This document shows positions 1 through 5,080 of a stretch of 5,080 nucleotides of DNA, piece after piece. The notes beneath the pieces were generated by a model, which saw only the letters and a list, made by a program, of their open reading frames with translations, ran no database searches and was not told the origin of the DNA. Position 1 is the stretch's first letter. Every line of letters starts with the position of its first letter. Origin of the DNA: Chitinophagales bacterium (GTDB taxonomy: Bacteria; Bacteroidota; Bacteroidia; Chitinophagales; JAHDHT01); the NCBI GenBank assembly GCA_020631175.1, contig JAHDHT010000005.1, positions 16,214 through 21,293 on the forward strand. The letters are read 5' to 3'. The translations under genes and the position numbers were made by a program.

Positions 1-632
1 ATTGAATTTAATTCCGGCAACATTCCTGCACCAAAATGGTAAATACCGATTTTATCTAAATCAACTGAATTTGGATCAGCACCCAATTCAGTTAATGTAT
101 TACGATTGATCTGATGTATTCCACTTTGCTCTATTCCGGATTTAAACCAGCTTCCATTGGCCAATGCACTATTTGATGCATAAGTGTTTGAAGAGCTTCT
201 CAAAAGTGGCGCGTCGATAAGATCATATTTAATTGAATAATCACTTAAAATTTCAACTTGTCCATATCTATAACGGATAGGGTTAACTGCCAGCCGATTC
301 ATTGCTTTTTTTCTGACATACTCAGTTCGAACATTTACAGAAAAATCTCCCTGAAGTGTGGTCGGGTCTAATCCCTTAATCTGAACCTGCTCCGTTTTTT
401 GATCGATAATCTGCACATTACTGATCGTTTTACCGGCGGGGACATCAATTTTTTGGTATTGAAGTATGGGCATTTCTGATTTTACACCTGCTTTAAGGTG
501 TTCTTCAAGACTTTGCGTATAGCTTTCCACCTTATTCTGGAAGGATTTAACTCCGGCAAAAGAGGTTGAATGGATTCCGATTAAAATCAGAAGGATGCAG
601 CCGCTGATGACAATATTTTTTCGGGATTTCAT
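1..632 (-). CDS. porU: PorU-like T9SS C-terminal signal peptidase, N-terminal part (3' end beyond window)
   Basis: The minus strand is open from an ATG at 632 to the window edge, giving 210 codons. PorU is the gingipain-fold (peptidase C25) outer-membrane protein that cleaves the C-terminal sorting domain from type IX cargo and attaches the cargo to the cell surface. Visible here are a Sec signal peptide (basic MKSRK start, hydrophobic residues 7-20, likely cleavage after SFA at 26), then a propeptide-like region. The stretch at residues 155-175 (SALANGSWFKSG..., ending GIHQI) and the IGIYHFGAGMLPE segment at 195-207 closely resemble what I recall of the PorU N-terminal region just ahead of the catalytic domain. 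The catalytic His/Cys and the rest lie outside the window. A secreted C25 protease could share this N-terminus, but the neighbouring gldJ and PorP/SprF genes favour PorU. The spacer before the start shows no Shine-Dalgarno motif, as is usual in this phylum. The gene is divergent from the PorP/SprF gene. Confidence 0.8.
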   Translation of the reverse strand, partial: MKSRKNIVISGCILLILIGIHSTSFAGVKSFQNKVESYTQSLEEHLKAGVKSEMPILQYQKIDVPAGKTISNVQIIDQKTEQVQIKGLDPTTLQGDFSVNVRTEYVRKKAMNRLAVNPIRYRYGQVEILSDYSIKYDLIDAPLLRSSSNTYASNSALANGSWFKSGIEQSGIHQINRNTLTELGADPNSVDLDKIGIYHFGAGMLPELNS

Positions 633-744
633 AATATCTATTCAGTAAAGGTGTTTATTATTCACTTAGGTGTCACTTACAACGTACAAATAAAGTAAGG
701 CATTGTTTCATTAAATGTAAAAACAACTACATTCGCATTCATTT
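633..744. promoter_or_regulatory. divergent intergenic region between porU and the PorP/SprF gene
   Basis: This 112-base AT-rich spacer must hold the start signals for both divergent genes. On the plus strand a TTG at 703-705 lies 22 bases before TACATTCG at 728-735, one mismatch from the Bacteroidota -7 element TAnnTTTG. If it is used, the mRNA would begin only a few bases before the ATG at 745. For porU, the minus-strand TTTATTTG (694 to 687) is a one-mismatch -7 candidate, but no TTG lies at the usual 17-23 base distance upstream. Neither promoter is certain. I see no strong inverted repeat or riboswitch-like structure. Confidence 0.35.
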
Positions 745-1758
745 ATGCTCAAACAAAGTTTAAGATATGTCGCCGTGCTGATGCTTTTTTTAAGCATTCA
801 GCAAACAATTAAGGCTCAGGATCCGGAATACAGTATGACTCATATGGCTCATTTACAGTTAAATCCGGCTATGACAGGTTTGTCTTATACCCCCACTTTT
901 GCTTTACAGTACAGAGATCAATGGGCTCAATTTGATCAGGCTTACAAAACCTTATCGTTTTCTTATGATCAGCATTTTGATCCGATTCGAAGTGGTTTCG
1001 GACTGATGCTGATGGCAGACAGAGCAGGAGATGGTTTAGTAAACACCTATCAGGTGATGGCTTCTTACAGTTATTTTTTACCGGTTAACTCTGAAGTTGG
1101 GATTAATTTTGGCGTTCAGGGAGGAGTAATGCAGCGTAGTATTCGCTACAGCAGTCTGCTCTGGGGAGACCAGATCGATCCACTTGCAGGAGTTCAAACC
1201 GGAAATATTCCTACACAAGAACAAATCGGCGCAGATGAGAACCGAACCTTGTTCGACCTTTCGGGCGGACTTTTAATATTTACAGGTACTTTTTTTGGAG
1301 GTGCTTCCTTTAAGCATATTACTTATCCAGATATTTCGATTGGGCAGATTGAGGAAGAAAGCATATTGCCAATGCGTATTTCGTTGCACGCAGGTAATAC
1401 CTTTTATATGAATAATCGTGGGACACAGGAGTCCTATATTGCTCCTTCCCTGTTTTATGCCAATCAAGGTAAGTTTCATCAGATAAAGGCTGGAAGTATG
1501 TTTGGATATGGGCCTGTTTCACTTGGATTATTCGGCAGACATACTATTAGCAATTTTGATGCGTTAATGGTGATGCTAGGTTATCAGACAGGGGTAGTTG
1601 GTCTGGGATACAGTATTGATGTTTCCATGGGTCAACCGGCATCTTTCACCGGATTAACACACGAAATTGCAGTGAAAATTACGCCCTTTGAAGATGCAGA
1701 CAAAGCAAAGCAACGAAACCGAAAAAAGGGGCTAAATTGCCCTAATGTTTTAAGGTAA
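745..1758 (+). CDS. PorP/SprF-family type IX secretion outer-membrane protein
   Basis: This is a 337-residue protein of the PorP/SprF family, outer-membrane beta-barrels that work with the T9SS core or serve as partners for particular cargo. It has a clear Sec signal peptide (residues 1-24, hydrophobic core VAVLMLFL, likely cleavage KA|Q). The family's N-terminal signature follows: YSMTHMAHLQLNPAMTG at 29-45, matching the usual 'NPAxxG' block, then YRDQW at 56-60. The rest alternates aromatic and polar residues in glycine-rich strands, as expected of a barrel, and the length is usual for the family. It ends in a basic tail (KAKQRNRKKG, then NCPNVLR). An in-frame TAA at 718-720 with no ATG, GTG or TTG between makes 745 the only reasonable start. 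It lies between porU and gldJ. Family members often sit beside the gene of the cargo they export; none is seen next to this one. I do not name it porP or sprF because the family has many paralogues. Confidence 0.9.
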   Translation: MLKQSLRYVAVLMLFLSIQQTIKAQDPEYSMTHMAHLQLNPAMTGLSYTPTFALQYRDQWAQFDQAYKTLSFSYDQHFDPIRSGFGLMLMADRAGDGLVNTYQVMASYSYFLPVNSEVGINFGVQGGVMQRSIRYSSLLWGDQIDPLAGVQTGNIPTQEQIGADENRTLFDLSGGLLIFTGTFFGGASFKHITYPDISIGQIEEESILPMRISLHAGNTFYMNNRGTQESYIAPSLFYANQGKFHQIKAGSMFGYGPVSLGLFGRHTISNFDALMVMLGYQTGVVGLGYSIDVSMGQPASFTGLTHEIAVKITPFEDADKAKQRNRKKGLNCPNVLR

Positions 1759-1779
1759 AGTAGATTACACTAACATCTG

Positions 1780-1809
1780 TTGGTAAATTTACTTTTATTG
1801 TTATTTTTG
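1780..1809 (+). promoter_or_regulatory. gldJ promoter of Bacteroidota sigma-ABfr type
   Basis: A TTG at 1780-1782 is followed, after 19 bases, by TATTTTTG at 1802-1809, which matches the TAnnTTTG -7 consensus exactly. Both the elements and the spacing fit the known Flavobacterium/Bacteroides housekeeping promoter (TTG, 17-23 bases, TAnnTTTG). Transcription would start near 1813-1817, leaving a leader of about 20 bases before the gldJ ATG. This implies that gldJ can be transcribed separately from the PorP/SprF gene, whose stop is at 1758. The spacer holds a perfect palindrome, GTAAATTTAC, at 1783-1792. The T-rich tract makes a chance match somewhat more likely. Confidence 0.65.
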
Positions 1810-1835
1810 TTTTTCTCTATAAAACCATTTATAAA

Positions 1836-3314
1836 ATGATGTTTAGTATGAACAGACTGTTTCAATTGGTTACGCTCTTATTTGTTGTTTCAGTTTTAAG
1901 TTCTTGTAACAAGAAAACTTCTGAAGCCACCGGATGGAATTATAACGATCCGGATTGGGGAGGTTTTGAAGTTGCAGACTTTAAAGGACAGGAAACCGGT
2001 CCCGGTTTGGTATTGGTTGAAGGTGGAACATTTGTAATGGGTAATTCCGAACAAGATGTAATGTTTGAATTTCATCACGTTCCAAGACGAGTTACCGTTT
2101 CTTCTTTCTATTTAGATGAGACAGAGGTTACAAACGTACACTATCGCGAATATCTATTCTGGTTAGATCAGGTATTTGGAGAAGATTATCCTGAAATTAA
2201 AAGGAAGGCATTGCCTGATACTTTAGTTTGGAGGGATGAACTTTCGTACAACGAACCTTTCGTTGAGTATTATTTCCGTCACCCGGCTTATAATGATTAT
2301 CCGGTAGTTGGTATTAACTGGCTACAGGCTAATGAATATGCTAAGTGGAGATCTGATCGTGTAAATGAAGGTTTATTGATTAAACAAGGTATTCTTGAAA
2401 GTAATCCAAATCAGTTAAATGAAGATCACTTCAATACTGATGCTTATCTATTAGGCGAGTATGAAGGTATCGTTAAAAAGAACCTAAAGAACTTAGATCC
2501 AAACGGACCTGAAGAAAGAAAGGTGAAATTTGACGATGGTATTCTTCAACCGAATTATCGTCTTCCGACTGAAGCTGAATGGGAATATGCGGCATTAGCA
2601 TTAACCGGTAATAAAGTAAATGGCGATGAAGCAATTACTGACAGAAGAATTTATCCTTGGGATGGAGCGAATGTTCGTTTCGGTCGCCGTTCAAAATGGC
2701 AAGGTAAAATTCAGGCGAACTTCAAGAGAGGTCGAGGTGATAACATGGGGGTTGCAGGTGCTTTAAATGATAATGCTGAAATTACAGCTCCGGTAAAAAC
2801 TTTCCTTCCAAACGATTATGGTTTATTTAACATGGCCGGTAATGTTTCTGAATGGGTATTGGATGTTTATCGTCCGATGACTTCTTCTGATGCAGAAGAT
2901 TTCAACCCACACAGGGGTAACGTTTTCAAAACTCGTCAGTTAAATGAAGATGGATCAGCTGTATTCGACAGTTTAGGTAGATCTTCTTTCCGTCAGGTAA
3001 CAGAAGAAGAAAATATTAACAGAAGAAACTATCGTGCAGGTTATGCTATCGATTACAAAGATGGTGATGAGTCTTCAGGTGTAGCTTACGGTTACGGTAT
3101 TACTACTTTAATCTCAGATAAATCAAGAGTATTGAAAGGTGGTAACTGGAATGATCGTGCTTATTTCTTATCTCCGGGTGCAAGAAGACATCTGGAAGAA
3201 GATCAGGCTTCTGCTATGGTTGGTTTCCGTTGTGCAATGATTCGTTTAGGATCTCCTGCAGGTAACAGCTTTAAAGGCGGAAACAAATTCAAAGGTAAAA
3301 AAGGAAGAAAGTAA
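1836..3314 (+). CDS. gldJ: gliding motility and T9SS lipoprotein GldJ
   Basis: GldJ is an outer-membrane lipoprotein, facing the periplasm, required for gliding and type IX secretion in Flavobacterium johnsoniae. This 492-residue protein has a lipoprotein signal ending in the lipobox LSSC (Cys24). The next residues, NKKTSE, lack the acidic surface-export signal, which fits a periplasmic location. The body has the sulfatase-modifying-factor (FGE/SUMF1) fold: VEGGTFVMG 61-69, DETEVTN 94-100, PVVGINWLQA 156-165, RLPTEAEWEYAA 242-253, DYGLFNMAGNVSEWV 327-341, RVLKGGNW 431-438 and VGFRCA 462-467. ATGW at 31-34, the DTLVW at 128-132 and YFRHPAY at 146-152 point to GldJ rather than its relative GldK, as does the neighbouring porU. 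Cys24 and Cys466 are the only cysteines, so the catalytic pair of true FGE enzymes is absent and a structural role is likely. It is somewhat shorter than my recollection of F. johnsoniae GldJ (about 560). The tail is basic (GGNKFKGKKGRK). ATGs at 1839 and 1848 are alternative starts that keep the signal peptide. The gene has its own promoter and terminator. Confidence 0.9.
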   Translation: MMFSMNRLFQLVTLLFVVSVLSSCNKKTSEATGWNYNDPDWGGFEVADFKGQETGPGLVLVEGGTFVMGNSEQDVMFEFHHVPRRVTVSSFYLDETEVTNVHYREYLFWLDQVFGEDYPEIKRKALPDTLVWRDELSYNEPFVEYYFRHPAYNDYPVVGINWLQANEYAKWRSDRVNEGLLIKQGILESNPNQLNEDHFNTDAYLLGEYEGIVKKNLKNLDPNGPEERKVKFDDGILQPNYRLPTEAEWEYAALALTGNKVNGDEAITDRRIYPWDGANVRFGRRSKWQGKIQANFKRGRGDNMGVAGALNDNAEITAPVKTFLPNDYGLFNMAGNVSEWVLDVYRPMTSSDAEDFNPHRGNVFKTRQLNEDGSAVFDSLGRSSFRQVTEEENINRRNYRAGYAIDYKDGDESSGVAYGYGITTLISDKSRVLKGGNWNDRAYFLSPGARRHLEEDQASAMVGFRCAMIRLGSPAGNSFKGGNKFKGKKGRK

Positions 3315-3335
3315 AATTTCTTTTCAAAATAACTC

Positions 3336-3369
3336 AAGGGTCATTTCATTTTTGGAATGACCCTTTTTT
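3336..3369 (+). terminator. intrinsic terminator after gldJ
   Basis: The arm AAGGGTCATTTC (3336-3347) pairs with GGAATGACCCTT (3354-3365) in a 12-base-pair stem with one T-G wobble. The loop is ATTTTT, six bases. A run of six T (3364-3369) overlaps and follows the right arm. It starts 22 bases past the gldJ stop and ends 26 bases before murF, so it should end the gldJ transcript. The left flank has only CTCAA, so it is a plus-strand terminator rather than a two-way one. Confidence 0.9.
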
Positions 3370-3395
3370 AATGCGAATTGATTTAATTTTACACT

Positions 3396-4676
3396 ATGCC
3401 AATTGAACAATTACATCAGCTCTTTCTAAAATGCAGCGGAGTTTCAACCGACACCCGAAGCATTCAAAAAGATGAATTATTTGTTGCATTAAAAGGTCCC
3501 AATTTTAATGGAAATGCTTACGCAGAAAAAGCGATTGAGGCAGGAGCAAAATATGTAATGATTGATGAAGAGGAATATTTCAAAGATCAGTCAAAAACGA
3601 TATTAGTACCCGATTGCCTTAAGGCATTACAAGAACTGGCAAGATTTCATCGAAGACAATTTACTTTTCCTGTTTTTGCTTTAACGGGTTCAAACGGTAA
3701 AACGACCACTAAAGAATTACTGGCATCTGTTCTTGAAAAGAAATATAATGTATTAGCGACGATTGGAAATCTTAACAATCATATTGGTGTGCCTTTAACA
3801 TTACTTCGGATGGATGAGGATACTGAATTAGCTATAATCGAAATGGGCGCAAATAAACCGGGCGATATAAAAGAGCTTTGTGAAATTGCAGAACCTAATT
3901 ACGGTTTGATTACTACCATCGGTGCCGCCCATCTTGAAGGTTTCGGAAGCCTTGAAGGCGTTCGTAAAACGAAAACAGAATTATTTGACTGGATTTTAAA
4001 AAAAGAAGGTATTGCTTTTATCAATGCTGATCAGCAAGTAATTTTAGATGAAGCTGAACGCTTTGATTTTAATTCGAAAAAAACGTATGGCCAGAGTCCC
4101 TTTGCAGATACGGTAGGCATACCGTCTGAAAGTAATTATGCCACTGTTTTCTGGAATCAGCAAAACATAGAAAGTCAACTTTTCGGTCAATATAATTTTA
4201 TCAATTTAATGGCGGCTATTTGTATAGGTGAATATTTCAGAGTTGAGGCAACAGATATTAAAGCGGCACTTGAAAACTATATACCTTCAAATAAGCGATC
4301 GCAAGTAGTTCATACAGCAAAGAAGAACACCATCTTATTAGATGCTTATAATGCCAATCCAAGCAGTATGCAACTATCAATTGCAGCATTTCAAAAAATG
4401 GACGGTGCAGATAAGGTGTTGATATTAGGAGCAATGAAAGAATTGGGCACTTATGCTGATGAAGCTCATCAGAAAGTTGTTGACCAAAGCAATGTTTCTG
4501 ATTTTAATGAAGTTTATTTTGTAGGCGATGAATACAAATCTACATCGGCGAAAAAAGTGTTTAAAGACACGTTTGATTTATTAGAACGTATTGAAACCGC
4601 TACTTGGAAAAACAGAACCATTTTATTAAAAGGGTCCCGTTCAATAGCGCTTGAAAAACTGCTCGAGCACTTATAA
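3396..4676 (+). CDS. murF: UDP-N-acetylmuramoyl-tripeptide--D-alanyl-D-alanine ligase MurF
   Basis: MurF is the cytoplasmic ATP-dependent ligase that adds D-Ala-D-Ala to the UDP-MurNAc-tripeptide, the last cytoplasmic step of the muropeptide. The 426 residues show all three Mur ligase domains. The N-terminal substrate domain has VSTDTR 16-21 and ELFVALKGPNFNG 27-39. The central ATPase has the P-loop TGSNGKTTTK 97-106, GNLNNHIGVPLTLL 124-137, EMGANKPGDI 149-158 and GAAHLEGFGS 176-185; Lys193 (KTEL) is the likely carbamylated lysine. GQYNFIN 264-270 stands for the usual GxHNxxN. The C-terminal domain has RSQ 301-303 and DAYNANPSS 316-324. ILGAMKELG 343-351 has Ala where many MurF proteins have Asp (LGDMxELG). 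The start is fixed by an in-frame TAA at 3384-3386 and by the family-like MPIEQLHQLF opening. There is no Shine-Dalgarno site and no convincing promoter in the short gap after the gldJ terminator; TAATTTTA at 3384-3391 is a weak -7 candidate but sits too close to the ATG. Confidence 0.96.
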   Translation: MPIEQLHQLFLKCSGVSTDTRSIQKDELFVALKGPNFNGNAYAEKAIEAGAKYVMIDEEEYFKDQSKTILVPDCLKALQELARFHRRQFTFPVFALTGSNGKTTTKELLASVLEKKYNVLATIGNLNNHIGVPLTLLRMDEDTELAIIEMGANKPGDIKELCEIAEPNYGLITTIGAAHLEGFGSLEGVRKTKTELFDWILKKEGIAFINADQQVILDEAERFDFNSKKTYGQSPFADTVGIPSESNYATVFWNQQNIESQLFGQYNFINLMAAICIGEYFRVEATDIKAALENYIPSNKRSQVVHTAKKNTILLDAYNANPSSMQLSIAAFQKMDGADKVLILGAMKELGTYADEAHQKVVDQSNVSDFNEVYFVGDEYKSTSAKKVFKDTFDLLERIETATWKNRTILLKGSRSIALEKLLEHL

Positions 4677-4690
4677 TTATTCAAGCCAAA

Positions 4691-5080
4691 TTAAACTACT
4701 CGGTTTTCTCCCCAGTTATTTATTTTCAGATAAGCCCGCATCCATCGTTCAGGGATTTCTTCATTACAGGCGTTGAGATAATCATTGTAAGAGCAAGGTA
4801 CTAACTGATGACGATTTAATTTCTTATTCTTCTTAGTAAGAATAGGGACCTTCATCCACCATCGATCTGATTTTTTACTTTTAATAAATTCAATCTGATG
4901 ATCAGTATGTTCAAAATTAACGGTGTACTTAAGGGCCGTTTCATTTTTAGGTGTGCTATCTCCCTTACGTTGATAAAATCCTTCCACGAAATGCCAGATC
5001 ATTTGTGCAATTAGTTGTGAAGTCTGATCATAATAATCAAATTCAGGATGGTATTCATAAATACCGAAACAGGAAAGCCG
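4691..5080 (-). CDS. arginase/formimidoylglutamase-family ureohydrolase, C-terminal part (5' end beyond window)
   Basis: The minus-strand frame is open from the window edge to a TAA at 4693-4691, giving the last 129 residues. Members of this manganese-dependent family hydrolyse guanidino or formimino groups (arginine, agmatine or formiminoglutamate). The segment FGIYEYHPEFD at visible residues 5-15, followed by a helix with TSQLIAQMIWHF, resembles the conserved C-terminal 'E-x-x-P-x-x-D ... TAxLAA' block of ureohydrolases. KSKKSDRWWMKVP (67-79) and LVPCSYNDYLNAC followed by EEIPERW (about 93-109) are features I associate with the Bacteroidota branch of the family. The metal-binding His/Asp motifs lie upstream, outside the window, so the substrate cannot be judged. 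The ATG at 5002 is internal: the frame continues upstream with conserved residues. The gene converges on murF with a 14-base gap. Confidence 0.75.
   Translation of the reverse strand, partial: RLSCFGIYEYHPEFDYYDQTSQLIAQMIWHFVEGFYQRKGDSTPKNETALKYTVNFEHTDHQIEFIKSKKSDRWWMKVPILTKKNKKLNRHQLVPCSYNDYLNACNEEIPERWMRAYLKINNWGENRVV

Noticed and set aside
597..606. Possible lipobox ISGC (residues 9-12) in the PorU-like protein
   Set aside because: The hydrophobic stretch before the cysteine is far too short and the main hydrophobic core lies after it; a normal signal peptide cleaved after SFA fits better, as does the known nature of PorU.
1273..1522. Two overlapping minus-strand open frames (1273-1479 and 1319-1522) inside the PorP/SprF gene
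   Set aside because: They are antisense to a well-supported gene, have no recognisable domain and show no start signals; they are chance open frames.
1763..1800. Weak hairpin after the PorP/SprF gene (TTAC/AAC pairing with GTT/GTAA, then a T-rich stretch)
   Set aside because: The stem is short and broken by an internal loop and overlaps the gldJ promoter elements; not convincing as a terminator.
1896..2078. A 60-codon minus-strand open frame inside gldJ
   Set aside because: Antisense to the lipobox and first FGE motif of gldJ; the translation has no family resemblance.
1836..3314. GldK or a true formylglycine-generating enzyme instead of GldJ
   Set aside because: The ATGW opening, the DTLVW and YFRHPAY segments and the porU-side location fit GldJ; no gldLMN follows, and the catalytic cysteines of FGE are missing.
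4661..4668. Palindrome GCTCGAGC near the end of murF
   Set aside because: Eight bases inside coding sequence with no T run after it; expected by chance.
4691..5002. A stand-alone 103-residue gene starting at the ATG at 5002
   Set aside because: The same frame stays open to the window edge and the 26 extra codons encode the conserved FGIYEYHPEFD block of ureohydrolases, so the ATG is internal.

Overview
The window reads as AT-rich chromosomal DNA of a Bacteroidota bacterium, most likely Flavobacteriales or a close relative. The reasons are the gene set (PorU, PorP/SprF family, GldJ), a promoter of the Bacteroidota type (TTG, then TAnnTTTG), and the lack of clear Shine-Dalgarno sites before every visible start. 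All genes look intact except the two cut by the window edges. I see no mobile element, CRISPR array, tRNA or rRNA.

Layout. At 1-632 on the minus strand is the N-terminal third or less of a PorU-like protein, the C-terminal signal peptidase of the type IX secretion system (T9SS). A divergent 112-base spacer separates it from a PorP/SprF-family outer-membrane barrel protein at 745-1758 on the plus strand. A spacer with the best promoter in the window leads into gldJ (1836-3314), a sulfatase-modifying-factor-fold lipoprotein of gliding motility and type IX secretion. A strong intrinsic terminator (3336-3369) follows. Then comes murF (3396-4676), the ligase that adds D-Ala-D-Ala to the peptidoglycan precursor. 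The window closes with the C-terminal part of an arginase/formimidoylglutamase-family protein on the minus strand (4691-5080), convergent with murF.

How they fit together. porU, the PorP/SprF gene and gldJ form a T9SS and gliding cluster. GldJ is a periplasmic-side outer-membrane lipoprotein of the gliding and secretion machinery. PorU removes the C-terminal sorting domain of exported cargo. PorP/SprF proteins are outer-membrane partners of the secretion core or of particular cargo. murF and the ureohydrolase are housekeeping genes; the terminator and the convergent arrangement suggest they are transcribed separately from the T9SS genes.

I did not find a clear undescribed system. The points most worth a second look are the PorP/SprF paralogue lying between porU and gldJ with no cargo gene beside it, a compact GldJ that keeps a basic C-terminal tail but has no catalytic-type cysteines, and a perfect palindrome inside the gldJ promoter spacer.
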